Source of the DNA: a virus
Length of the DNA: 38,446 nucleotides
Reading direction: 5' to 3' (one strand)
Virus record (IMG/VR): IMGVR_UViG_3300048837_001175
Location: 1 to 38,446 of that record
The translations under genes were made by a program, and so were the position numbers. Shown here piece after piece: positions 17,483 to 24,362 of the stretch. The first letter of the stretch is position 1. Each line of letters starts with the position of its first letter. The notes beneath the pieces are model-generated. The model made no database searches and was not told the origin of the DNA. It was given only the letters and a program-made list of their open reading frames with translations.

Positions 17483-17718
17483 TGGATGGCGGGCACGTAT
17501 ATCTACCTGCTATAGGCGTAGAAAGACTCGATCTGATCAGATACCGTCGGTCGGTATGGGTGGTCGCGTCGATCGACGACCAGTATCTTTACTTGCGCAG
17601 GGGTAAGCTAAAACGAAAAATATATAAAGTCGGCGCCGTCAAATGGCTTGGACGCGGTGCGATGGTAGCCGATTTTGCAGCAACAGTATTACACGAAAGA
17701 CTAAAAAAGCGCTCTTAA
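17482..17718 (+). CDS. Small basic protein ending the structural region
   Basis: The 78-residue protein starts MDGGHVYLPAIGVERL; this ATG is preferred because it overlaps the previous stop (TAATG), while an upstream alternative at 17404 lies inside the previous gene. It is basic and beta-rich (YRRSVWVVASIDDQYLYLRRGKLKRK). Probable minor structural protein; unknown family. Confidence 0.5.
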   Translation: MDGGHVYLPAIGVERLDLIRYRRSVWVVASIDDQYLYLRRGKLKRKIYKVGAVKWLGRGAMVADFAATVLHERLKKRS

Positions 17719-17737
17719 CCTGGGCGCTTTTTTTTTT
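17703..17737. terminator. Bidirectional terminator between convergent units
   Basis: A-run/GCGC (17703-17712) pairs with GCGC/T-run (17724-17733), and a long T tract then an A tract follow. It lies between the + strand structural genes and the - strand integrase, and can serve both strands. Confidence 0.8.
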
Positions 17738-17755
17738 AAAAAAAAGTAACCAATT

Positions 17756-18925
17756 CTATTGACAAGTAAATATTTCATCAAACTTTTTCACCCCCGCAAC
17801 TTTCCTATCGTGGTCAGTGTGCGTATAAACCATGGTTGTTTCAAGTTTGCTATGCCCCATAATTTCGCGTAGCTCTTCAACCTTCCCGCCCATCAGCAAG
17901 TAGAGAAACCCAAAAGTGTGGCGCCCTACGTGCGTCGTCAGCTTCTTTTTAATACCTGCTATGGTGGCAACTTCTTTCAATCTGGCATTGGTAGTGGCAT
18001 CAGCGGGGATGCTAAAAAGCTTGCCACCTTTCCCGCCACCGTCCTGGATTAGTTCTTTAGCCAGCACCGACAACGGAATCCGTACAATCTTGCGATGGCG
18101 CTTTGTTTTTTGCGGGATCAATACCAACATATCTCCCTCAATATCGTCGGTGGTCAGGTTGTGTACATCACTTACGCGCAGAGAGGTAACGCACTGAAAA
18201 AGGAACTGGCAAAGTGCGCGCTGGAGTGGATCACCCAGCGCCTTAGATCGGTACAAGTTCACTAACGTATCTACTTCAAGAACGGTTAGCCAGGTGCGTT
18301 CTACCGCCACCGACCGAATTTTAAACTGGTCGTAAGGGTTTGCAATCCGAAGGCGCTTTTTTTGAGCAAGCAGGATGAACTTACGGAGCACTGTGTGGTA
18401 CTTCGCCCTGGAGTTGTCATTTATCCGTTTTAACCTCAGATGCCGGTCAAAACCCTGTACCAAATCGAAGTTAACATCTGCCAGCGTGACGTTAGGCATA
18501 TATGCCTTCAAGTGGCCGATAGTCGACCTATAGGTATTAATGGTGCTGGGCTCTTTGTCGGCTCGCTCCTTTTCCGTTTCCTTCTCAATAAAAGCGACAA
18601 ATGACTCTAGTGCAGGTCGATTATCTAGTTCAGCAACAAACGTCGCCGGCGATATCACCACCCCCGACATCCGGGATTCAAAAAACATTTCCTCGACGCG
18701 GCTCTTATATTTGGCCAGTATTGCGTTCACTCTCGATTCCTTTTCCCGGTCTTTAGGTATGCGCGCCACCTGTCTGGTATCATCCCATTCAGCCTCCGTC
18801 AGGTACAAATCCATTCGAATTCGTACCCGATGGCCACCTAAAAAGGCTTGCAAGTGCAGGCCATAGGTTCCGTCCGACAATCGGTGATCTTTTCGGAGTG
18901 AAAACTTGCTGGTGTACTTAATCAT
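17756..18925 (-). CDS. int: Tyrosine recombinase (phage integrase)
   Basis: The 389-residue protein has an N-terminal arm-binding domain (about 1-95), a SAM-like core-binding domain (105-205) and a catalytic domain (210-389). All six catalytic positions are present: Arg250 (TSLRVSD), Lys in PQKTKRHRK (about 273), His332 and Arg335 (THVGRHTF), His358 (MGHSKLETT) and Tyr367 (MVYTHTD). The arrangement is typical of Bacteroidota site-specific recombinases. I chose the ATG at 18925; an in-frame TTG at 18970 would run through the TGTGGCG repeats. The adjacent repeats are its probable arm-type sites. It integrates and, with a directionality factor not identified here, excises the prophage. Confidence 0.93.
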   Translation of the reverse strand: MIKYTSKFSLRKDHRLSDGTYGLHLQAFLGGHRVRIRMDLYLTEAEWDDTRQVARIPKDREKESRVNAILAKYKSRVEEMFFESRMSGVVISPATFVAELDNRPALESFVAFIEKETEKERADKEPSTINTYRSTIGHLKAYMPNVTLADVNFDLVQGFDRHLRLKRINDNSRAKYHTVLRKFILLAQKKRLRIANPYDQFKIRSVAVERTWLTVLEVDTLVNLYRSKALGDPLQRALCQFLFQCVTSLRVSDVHNLTTDDIEGDMLVLIPQKTKRHRKIVRIPLSVLAKELIQDGGGKGGKLFSIPADATTNARLKEVATIAGIKKKLTTHVGRHTFGFLYLLMGGKVEELREIMGHSKLETTMVYTHTDHDRKVAGVKKFDEIFTCQ

Positions 18926-18928
18926 TAT

Positions 18929-19190
18929 GTGGCGCGGGGTTGTGGCGTAATTGTGGCGTGTATGCCCCAAAAAGAAACGCTGACAGTATTGACTATCAGC
19001 GTTTTAGGTTGCGGTTTTACCGCTTCGGTGGTACCTCCCAGAATACCACAAAAAATCCCAACAAGTTGACCAACAACCAGTTGTACCAATAAAAATGCAG
19101 GCGTGTGGCGCATCTGTGGCTTATTTTGCAATTCAATGTTTCCGATTAAAAATATTAATCAGTTGGAAATCAATACTTTGTGTTGTGGCG
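18929..19190. other. Probable attP: six TGTGGCG direct repeats around a structured core
   Basis: TGTGGCG starts at 18929, 18941, 18952, 19104 and 19184, with TGTGGCT at 19114-19120, all in one orientation. The groups have 10-12 bp (about one helical turn) spacing. They flank about 145 bp containing inverted repeats (18975-19004; GCGG-tttta-CCGC near 19011-19023). Clustered, helically phased repeats beside an integrase gene are how arm-type sites look. I cannot define the exact core without the host sequence. The left cluster overlaps the integrase leader, so it could also act in autoregulation. Confidence 0.6.
18975..19004 (-). terminator. Inverted repeat, possible leftward terminator or att core
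   Basis: Arms of 9 + 3 bp with one mismatch (18975-18987 and 18992-19004) and a 4-nt loop. Read on the - strand, the hairpin is followed by CTTTTTGG, so it could terminate the transcript of the secreted-protein gene before the integrase. It is also centred between the TGTGGCG clusters. Confidence 0.45.
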
Positions 19191-19200
19191 TACAGCGTTT

Positions 19201-19752
19201 TTATTGTGCCCCATTTTTTTTCATCAAAGCCTTTACTCGTACCACCATCCTAGACACCACATTCACGCTCTTTCGATCCACCGTATATACCGAATCCGAA
19301 TAAACAACCGCCAGTAAGTCATTCGCCTCCAGCACTTGCACCTGTTCAGTACTCAGCGGAAACTCCAGGTAACTATACCAAATCTGTTCCGGTTGCCTCA
19401 GTCGTTCATGGCCCTGTTTTGATCCAGACAAGTCAGGGTTCGGGTTTACCAGCTGGAGCTTCGTATCGCCCGATAGTTGAAGCGTAACCACCATGCCGGC
19501 CGGATAGCTTTGAAAGGTCGGATACTCCAACTTTAAGCCAAGGTGAAAAGTTGATTTACGGTTGAATACAATCGCCTGGGCGTACATCTTGCCCACGTAG
19601 TGGTTCTTGTGATTGTATCCGATCGGGATCAATTCAGAAGTGTAAGTCGTGTCGTTCGTCGTAGGGTCTACAATTTTGCCCACTTTAAATTTCTGCGACC
19701 AAGCCGGCGCGGAAACCACGCCGATCAATAGCGTTAAAATAAGTATTCTCAT
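19201..19752 (-). CDS. Secreted protein coupled to the repressor (lysogenic conversion candidate)
   Basis: The 183-residue protein has a clean Sec signal peptide (MRILILTLLIGVVSAPAWSQ, cleavage likely after A-W-S or nearby) and a mature region of beta-rich soluble sequence with no membrane helix. Its start overlaps the repressor stop by 4 nt, so it should be made whenever the repressor is, that is in the lysogen. This is the classic layout of a moron that alters the host surface or excludes other phages. Nothing in the sequence names the activity. Confidence 0.75.
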   Translation of the reverse strand: MRILILTLLIGVVSAPAWSQKFKVGKIVDPTTNDTTYTSELIPIGYNHKNHYVGKMYAQAIVFNRKSTFHLGLKLEYPTFQSYPAGMVVTLQLSGDTKLQLVNPNPDLSGSKQGHERLRQPEQIWYSYLEFPLSTEQVQVLEANDLLAVVYSDSVYTVDRKSVNVVSRMVVRVKALMKKNGAQ

Positions 19753-20141
19753 TCTTCTTTGTTTTTTCTTAGTTCAGCCACCAGAGCTTCCAGATTCGCA
19801 ATCCGGCGCTCATAGTCTTCCATCTTACCCCGAAGCACATCGAAGGCATCCCAGGCGCTGAGGTATTTGTGCGCAGGCTCTTCAGCCGCCGATAGCTCAA
19901 GCAGCTGAAACTCCATACTTCCGTAACCCGTTCGAAGCCATCCCTCGTTGAAATTTGGATAACGCTCCGTAATTTTTTGAATTAACTGGTGAGTTATTGG
20001 CTTTCGGCCTGAACTCACTCCAGAGATAAGACTTTGTGTTACTCCAACCTGCGCAGCAAATTGTATCCCTTTGAGATTCAGGCTTTTGTAGAATTTTTGA
20101 AGTCTGAGGCCTTGTTCGATTTGACGTTCTTCTTTTGTCAT
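19749..20141 (-). CDS. XRE-family repressor (CI-like)
   Basis: The 130-residue protein has a Cro/C1-type HTH at about 15-65 (GIQFAAQVGVTQSLISGVSSGRK), then NEGWLRTGYGSME, a signature at the end of the HTH domain in many Bacteroidota phage repressors. The C-terminus (90-130) is a coiled coil (DYERRIANLEALVAEL) that would dimerise it. There is no S24/LexA-type peptidase domain, so RecA-stimulated self-cleavage is not expected. It is divergent from the early operon and presumably controls the promoter at 20188-20218. Confidence 0.85.
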   Translation of the reverse strand: MTKEERQIEQGLRLQKFYKSLNLKGIQFAAQVGVTQSLISGVSSGRKPITHQLIQKITERYPNFNEGWLRTGYGSMEFQLLELSAAEEPAHKYLSAWDAFDVLRGKMEDYERRIANLEALVAELRKNKEE

Positions 20142-20187
20142 CTGTACGACATAAGTATTCCTGGCTGAAATATTTATTCACAGGGTG

Positions 20188-20218
20188 TTGCAAAATAGTT
20201 CAGGGCGTAATACATTTG
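20188..20218 (+). promoter_or_regulatory. Early rightward promoter TTG-N20-TACATTTG
   Basis: TTG (20188-20190) and TACATTTG (20211-20218) fit the Bacteroidota consensus with the same 20-nt spacing as the promoter at 6129. It faces the cro-position gene. Confidence 0.7.
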
Positions 20219-20234
20219 TGATAAAATTATACAC
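20218..20234. promoter_or_regulatory. Candidate repressor operator
   Basis: GTGATAA-AA-TTAT-A-CAC is an imperfect inverted repeat just downstream of the -7 box, where repressor binding would block transcription. Its assignment to the repressor at 19749-20141 is inferred from position. Confidence 0.4.
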
Positions 20235-20253
20235 TTTGAACAAAACCAACACA

Positions 20254-20478
20254 ATGAGCAACATTCTTTTTCAAATATCCGCTCACAAGAAAATTGGCGA
20301 ATTCATCAAATGGGCAGCCGGCGTTGGCCACTCATTCAACTACAACATATTCCGCCGGACAAAGGACGGCATAGGGAAAAGAACCACCGATAGGCAAAAG
20401 CTACTGATTGAAGTGGCAGCGCTTTACTGGGAGCAAGAAGTCGAATTCCAAAGGGTATTCGAAGGTCAGGAAGGATAA
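20254..20478 (+). CDS. First early gene (cro position), unknown
   Basis: The 74-residue protein starts MSNILFQISAHKKIGEF; the ATG at 20254 follows the predicted promoter by about 30 nt. It is basic in the middle (NIFRRTKDGIGKRTTDRQK) and helical at the C-terminus. The position opposite the repressor suggests a Cro-like or lytic-switch role, but no HTH is obvious. Confidence 0.6.
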   Translation: MSNILFQISAHKKIGEFIKWAAGVGHSFNYNIFRRTKDGIGKRTTDRQKLLIEVAALYWEQEVEFQRVFEGQEG

Positions 20479-20479
20479 T

Positions 20480-20758
20480 GCCCCGGTTATGCCATGGCCG
20501 GGGCTAATCCCTCACAGCGGTTTTCATTTGGTTAGTTATAAGGTGAGGCTCCCGTGAATTGAAAAATGATCGGGAGCCATTTAACCAACCAATCAAGAAT
20601 AAATCCGGATAAGCCGGGAAGACGTACAATTTTTTTTCATGGGCCGCGCAGTCGCAATGATTCGTGCGGTTTTTTAACCACCAAAAAAAAATGCCGCCCG
20701 GGGACGAAACCGGACGGCAAGCCAAGGACGACACAACGGACGACACCCGTTTGTCGTC
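20480..20758 (+). other. 323-nt gene-free interval packed with hairpins
   Basis: The interval 20479-20801 has no convincing gene. It holds at least five stem-loops: 20480-20486/20498-20504; 20547-20554/20571-20578 with an outer TTGGTTA/TAACCAA stem (20528-20534/20582-20588); 20644-20649/20664-20669 with T6; 20693-20701/20710-20718 with one mismatch; and 20739-20745/20752-20758. GGACGACAC also occurs twice (20726, 20738). This suggests a regulatory or termination/antitermination region between the switch gene and the rest of the early operon. Confidence 0.6.
20644..20675 (+). terminator. Terminator within the hairpin cluster
   Basis: A 6-bp stem with one wobble pair (20644-20649 with 20664-20669) and T6 at 20670-20675. 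Read-through or antitermination would be needed unless a separate promoter serves 20802 onward; I see no good one. Confidence 0.6.
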
Positions 20759-20801
20759 GAACATCAGCAGCACAAAGGTAACATAAATCTACATCAGCGT
20801 C

Positions 20802-21737
20802 ATGGATACTACCACCCGCACAATCACATCTGAAGATCGCGCAAACGGCGCTTTCTACAAAGTCATGGAGTCTGCCCCGATGGGCTTGCTCGTAATGGCT
20901 GCGCTCGGCCTGGCTATTGCCGGCGTGTTCCAGTTCATATTCTACTTCCAGGTGATTCCTTCCGACTGGTCGGCAACACTTCGATCGGTCATGGCCGGCG
21001 CGCTGGCCGTGTTTTTCGAAGGCCTTGGTTTTTACTTTCTGGTGACCACCGTGCGCGACTTTTCCGCAGGTGCGAGGAAAGAAGGTTGGATCGGACTTGC
21101 CGCTACGTTCCTGCTGTGGAGCTACGCGCTATGGGAAGGCACACATATTGCCGCAGCTTTCGACAGCAACACAGCGGAAAGTTACTGGAGCATATTCGGA
21201 ATACTTGGAACGATAATCTGTATTGTGCGCATTGTCGAACTGCGTATCACCCTGACCGTCACTTCCGCAATGAAGCGGAAACAACAACAGATTACAGCGG
21301 AAATAGAATCCGCCGAGCTGCGGAAGCAACTTGCCGCAACAAGCGCCGAACTATTCCGCTACCAATCTGCCGAACAAGCGGAAAGAGAAGCGCAGGCCGA
21401 GGAAGCCAGGCAACGCGCCGAACAGGCGGAAATAGAATTCCGAAACAATGCGGAAAAACAGGCGCAGGAACTTGCCTCGCTTAAGCGGAAAATGTACGGC
21501 TATGATTCAGCCGTTAAAATAACTGGCAGTAACCGAGCGGAAACAATTGAGGAAGTACGCAAGTACATTAAGCGGAATTCATTGCCGCCGTCACAGGCGA
21601 CAATTGCCGCTATACTGAAAATATCGGCCCGGACCGTGCGGAATCAGTTCCCGAACGGAAGCTGGGAAGCGATCATCAACGAAATCATGCAAGCGGAAAC
21701 GCCTGCCGAATCTCACTCTCTTTCATCAGCAAATTAA
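20802..21737 (+). CDS. Polytopic membrane protein with coiled coil and HTH-like C-terminus
   Basis: The 311-residue protein has four likely membrane helices at about 27-50, 60-83, 95-115 and 128-148, then a long Ala/Glu/Gln-rich coiled coil (155-230). The C-terminal segment NSLPPSQATIAAILKISARTVRNQF (about 262-286) reads like a helix-turn-helix. A membrane-bound protein with a cytoplasmic stalk and a possible DNA-binding head could tether DNA to the membrane or sense the envelope. It opens the group with the small membrane protein and the endolysin. Its coding sequence contains an unusual cluster of GCGGAA repeats. Family not recognised. Confidence 0.65.
   Translation: MDTTTRTITSEDRANGAFYKVMESAPMGLLVMAALGLAIAGVFQFIFYFQVIPSDWSATLRSVMAGALAVFFEGLGFYFLVTTVRDFSAGARKEGWIGLAATFLLWSYALWEGTHIAAAFDSNTAESYWSIFGILGTIICIVRIVELRITLTVTSAMKRKQQQITAEIESAELRKQLAATSAELFRYQSAEQAEREAQAEEARQRAEQAEIEFRNNAEKQAQELASLKRKMYGYDSAVKITGSNRAETIEEVRKYIKRNSLPPSQATIAAILKISARTVRNQFPNGSWEAIINEIMQAETPAESHSLSSAN
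21174..21698 (+). repeat. Cluster of twelve GCGGAA repeats
   Basis: GCGGAA starts at 21174, 21275, 21297, 21320, 21378, 21426, 21450, 21485, 21537, 21572, 21638 and 21693. The reverse complement TTCCGC is at 21263 and 21354. Seven copies are in codon phase (Ala-Glu) and five are shifted, spanning codons such as AAG-CGG-AAA, so protein repetition alone does not explain them. Confidence 0.8.
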
Positions 21738-21738
21738 A

Positions 21739-21972
21739 ATGAAGTCAATCATGCACACCCTCGCTAAAAAGTACAACCACGTTTCCTCATGGTTTGCCGC
21801 TAAGTATGCCGCAGCCATCAATTACCTGGGCGTTTCAGACACCGATGAAACCCGCGTGTTTCTGGCTGTTACGGCCAGTGTCGTATTGTACGTGGCACTT
21901 GCCATTATTACCAGAATTTGTTCGCTTGCCTACGATGCCGGTGAACTGATGCTTGCCATTGTTAACCAGTAA
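21739..21972 (+). CDS. Small membrane protein, holin candidate
   Basis: The 77-residue protein has a polar/amphipathic N-terminus and one strong membrane helix at about 40-62 (VFLAVTASVVLYVALAIITRI). It starts 1 nt after the previous stop and lies 13 nt before the endolysin gene, the usual holin position. A single helix and no second hydrophobic segment would make it a class III-like holin. The endolysin carries its own membrane anchor, so this protein could instead be a partner of either neighbour. Confidence 0.5.
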   Translation: MKSIMHTLAKKYNHVSSWFAAKYAAAINYLGVSDTDETRVFLAVTASVVLYVALAIITRICSLAYDAGELMLAIVNQ

Positions 21973-21985
21973 AGCCTCAATCACC

Positions 21986-22702
21986 ATGAGTACGACACAC
22001 TCGATCGCCAACACCACCAGCACCCGTGTATTTGCAAGCGTTGCTACGCTGTGTGTGGCATGGCTGTTGTTTTTTACCGACTGGGCGCCGCTGGCCAACG
22101 CCGAGCTACAGTCTCCGATTCGCCTGGGCGCCGTTGATACCGAAGAGCCGTTCCCAAACGCGATGCCAGAAGAGGAAGCAAAGCCGCGCAGAAAGGTAGC
22201 GGAAGCGACTGTAGAACCGGAAAACGAAGCCGCGCCGATCAGCGCCATAGACCTGCCGCCGGCAGATGTGAAGGAATACATCAAGAAGTATGCAGGTATT
22301 GCAGTAGAAGAAATGCGCCGCACTGGCATTCCCGCCAGTATCAGTATGGCCCAGGCACTGGTCGAAAGCCGTGCCGGTCGTTCAGGCCTGGCATTGACCG
22401 CTAACAATCACTTCGGGATGAAGTGCCACGTCAAAGGGAAGTGTAAGGCCGGCCATTGCATCAACTTCAGCGACGACTCAGACCTTGATTACTTTCAGGT
22501 TTTCCAAAACGCTCATAAGAGCTGGAAGGCACACTCTGAATTATTGATGAAGCCCAGATACGCAAAGTGCCACAAGCAGGCAGACTACAAAGGATGGGCG
22601 CGAGCCCTCAAAGCTGCCGGCTACGCCACCGATAGAAACTACGCCAGCACCCTGATATCGACGATTGAAAGATACAAGCTCCACTTGCTGGACAAGAAGT
22701 AA
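21986..22702 (+). CDS. Membrane-anchored endolysin, GH73 glucosaminidase
   Basis: The 238-residue protein has an N-terminal hydrophobic segment (about 15-38, ending APLANA) that acts as a signal-anchor or signal peptide. An acidic/Pro linker (50-90) follows, then a glucosaminidase domain (95-238). The catalytic region ISMAQALVESRAGRSGLA contains Glu127, and NNHFGMKCH follows, as in GH73/LYZ2 enzymes that cut the glycan strand of peptidoglycan. Export through the N-terminal segment would resemble SAR or Sec-dependent endolysins. I chose the ATG at 21986; the track-length alternative 11 codons upstream overlaps the preceding gene. Confidence 0.85.
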   Translation: MSTTHSIANTTSTRVFASVATLCVAWLLFFTDWAPLANAELQSPIRLGAVDTEEPFPNAMPEEEAKPRRKVAEATVEPENEAAPISAIDLPPADVKEYIKKYAGIAVEEMRRTGIPASISMAQALVESRAGRSGLALTANNHFGMKCHVKGKCKAGHCINFSDDSDLDYFQVFQNAHKSWKAHSELLMKPRYAKCHKQADYKGWARALKAAGYATDRNYASTLISTIERYKLHLLDKK

Positions 22703-22714
22703 GATTCATGACCC

Positions 22715-22772
22715 GCCGCCGGCTCACCAGGAGGAACAGAAGGGAAGTACTCGACTGGCGCCGGCGGCTTTT
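22715..22772 (+). terminator. Possible terminator after the endolysin
   Basis: A perfect 9-bp GC stem (22715-22723 with 22760-22768) is followed by TTTT, but the loop is 36 nt, long for an intrinsic terminator. Confidence 0.45.
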
Positions 22773-22784
22773 AATCGCACGCAA

Positions 22785-22874
22785 ATGATACGGTTTATCA
22801 TGGCCTTATTCGGCCAACGAATAAAAGAGCGCGACCTCGCCGCTCGATTACGCGCCAGGTACTGGCGGTATTAA
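22785..22874 (+). CDS. Possible 29-residue peptide
   Basis: The ORF encodes a short basic amphipathic peptide (MIRFIMALFGQRIKERD then Arg-rich). It overlaps by 4 nt (ATGA) the end of a 26-codon Arg-rich ORF at 22708-22788 that lies in the terminator-like hairpin. The overlap is suggestive, but such short frames arise by chance. Confidence 0.25.
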   Translation: MIRFIMALFGQRIKERDLAARLRARYWRY

Positions 22875-22966
22875 CACCACTTTCCACATTCACCAAGACA
22901 GGCAATACAGCACCGCTGCCACCAGGCAGGGCATGGGCTTCTTTGTCTGTCGCAAACATCCGCAGC

Positions 22967-23161
22967 ATGGACGAAATAAAAAAAGCAATCGCCAAGAACT
23001 ACCCGCTTTGGGTAGCTCAAAAACAAAGTCAGCCACAACCATCCCTGCAACAACGGCAGGTAAACGGTCGGCTACAAAATGCCGCTCAAATGACCGATGA
23101 AGAGGTGCGACGAACAGCCCAATTACAAGCCATTATGGACATCACAACCGCTCAAGCATGA
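22967..23161 (+). CDS. Small early protein, Gln-rich
   Basis: The 64-residue protein starts MDEIKKAIAKNYPLWV; the ATG at 22967 is preferred over an in-frame TTG at 22943. It is rich in Gln (AQKQSQPQPSLQQRQ) with a helical C-terminus. It overlaps the next gene by 4 nt. Between 22703 and 22966 there is otherwise only the terminator-like hairpin and tiny ORFs. Function unknown. Confidence 0.5.
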   Translation: MDEIKKAIAKNYPLWVAQKQSQPQPSLQQRQVNGRLQNAAQMTDEEVRRTAQLQAIMDITTAQA

Positions 23162-23379
23162 ACGCAATTACCACCACCGACATGGAGCTCCTTTTTCAGG
23201 AGCTCCGACTGCGGGTGCAAAACATCCGCCACGGCCTAGCCGACCTCAAACTCCTGGACTATTACCCGGAGATGAGGGGTCCGATATTCAATCGGAAGAA
23301 TATCAACGACGAGATCGGATATAACAACCAGCGAGCGATGGAGATCATCCGGGAAATTAAACGGCGGGATATTCCTTAA
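23158..23379 (+). CDS. Small early protein of unknown function
   Basis: The 73-residue protein is helical and charged (MELLFQELRLRVQNIRHGL; IIREIKRRDIP) and is coupled to the preceding gene by an ATGA overlap. The DNA at 23184-23206 contains two copies of the palindrome GGAGCTCC separated by 7 nt, able to form an 8-bp hairpin in the early coding sequence. It lies just before the replication genes. No family recognised. Confidence 0.55.
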   Translation: MNAITTTDMELLFQELRLRVQNIRHGLADLKLLDYYPEMRGPIFNRKNINDEIGYNNQRAMEIIREIKRRDIP

Positions 23380-23438
23380 CCGTCCTTTCAACGGCCGAGT
23401 AACAACTCCAATTTCGCAATCCATTTTTACTTCGCTTC

Positions 23439-24362
23439 ATGACGACACCTGACAACATCGCCGAAATACCCATCAGTGCTTTCAAAAATGCGCTAAGCAC
23501 AGAGCCAAGTACTGTAAAGCTGGGCGCATTCCTGAATAGCCAGCGACACAAAGAAAATATCATGGCACTGCGGCAGCAATCCGATGTCGATATTCGGAAT
23601 CAGCTGAAAAAAAAACTGCCGGCAGCTACCATCAGCGGCACGTTTACCCGTAGAAACATCGCTGGTATCCACCAGTACAACGGACTGGTTTGTATGGACT
23701 TTGACGGGAAAGAGAACCCAACGCATACCGCCGTTGAAATGCGGAACCTGCTGGCCGGATTTGATGAAGTCGCCTACGCTGCGTTATCGGTCGGCGGCGC
23801 TGGATGCTTTGCCATAGTGCCAACCAATAATACCGACCCGGAACAACATGGAAGGGTAGTAGATGTGTTGGGTAAAATATTCGCACAGTTCAACCTGATC
23901 TACGACCGTACCTGCAAAGACGTTTCAAGACTTCGATTTGTAAGCTACGACCCAGATGCCTGGTGGAATCCAGCCCCAATCGTATTTGATGCCATCAGGG
24001 TACTCAAAAAAATGGATGAAAAAGCGGCTGAAAAACCAATAAGACCACCTCGATCGGTAGTGGTTCGGCAGCCATCTACCAATGATAGAACCCGGCGCAG
24101 AGTGGAAGACTTCATCATGGTGCTGGAGCAATCTTGCCGCGATATCACGAGCAATTATGACGACTGGATCCACATCGGCTTTGCACTGGCCAGCGAATTC
24201 GGCATGGAGGGCGCAGAGTACTTTCATCGCATAAGCTTTTTCAACCCCAAATATGACCGAGCCGAATGTGAAAAAAAATACTACAACCTTATGCGATCAG
24301 GGCGACAAGTGAAAATCGCCACATTCTTCAAAATTCTAAAAGATCAAGGAATAACCTTATGA
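23439..24362 (+). CDS. Primase-like replication protein (VirE_N + PriCT-2)
   Basis: The 307-residue protein resembles the BT4734-like/VirE N-terminal family of Bacteroidota mobile elements. An N-terminal domain (about 30-190) has ISGTFTRRNIAGIHQYNGL, then VCMDFDGKEN (an acidic Dx-D pair as in archaeo-eukaryotic primase folds), ALSVGGAGCFAIVP and RTCKDVSRLRFVSYDP. A C-terminal PriCT-2-like helical domain (about 225-305) has YDDWIHIGFALASEFG and ECEKKYYNLM. It probably primes phage DNA synthesis together with the helicase that overlaps it by 4 nt. Confidence 0.75.
   Translation: MTTPDNIAEIPISAFKNALSTEPSTVKLGAFLNSQRHKENIMALRQQSDVDIRNQLKKKLPAATISGTFTRRNIAGIHQYNGLVCMDFDGKENPTHTAVEMRNLLAGFDEVAYAALSVGGAGCFAIVPTNNTDPEQHGRVVDVLGKIFAQFNLIYDRTCKDVSRLRFVSYDPDAWWNPAPIVFDAIRVLKKMDEKAAEKPIRPPRSVVVRQPSTNDRTRRRVEDFIMVLEQSCRDITSNYDDWIHIGFALASEFGMEGAEYFHRISFFNPKYDRAECEKKYYNLMRSGRQVKIATFFKILKDQGITL

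Noticed and set aside
22708-22788. 26-residue Arg-rich ORF after the endolysin
   Set aside because: It lies in a GC-rich 9-bp hairpin that looks like a terminator, and its Arg content follows from that GC repeat. Only its ATGA overlap with the next tiny ORF argues for it.
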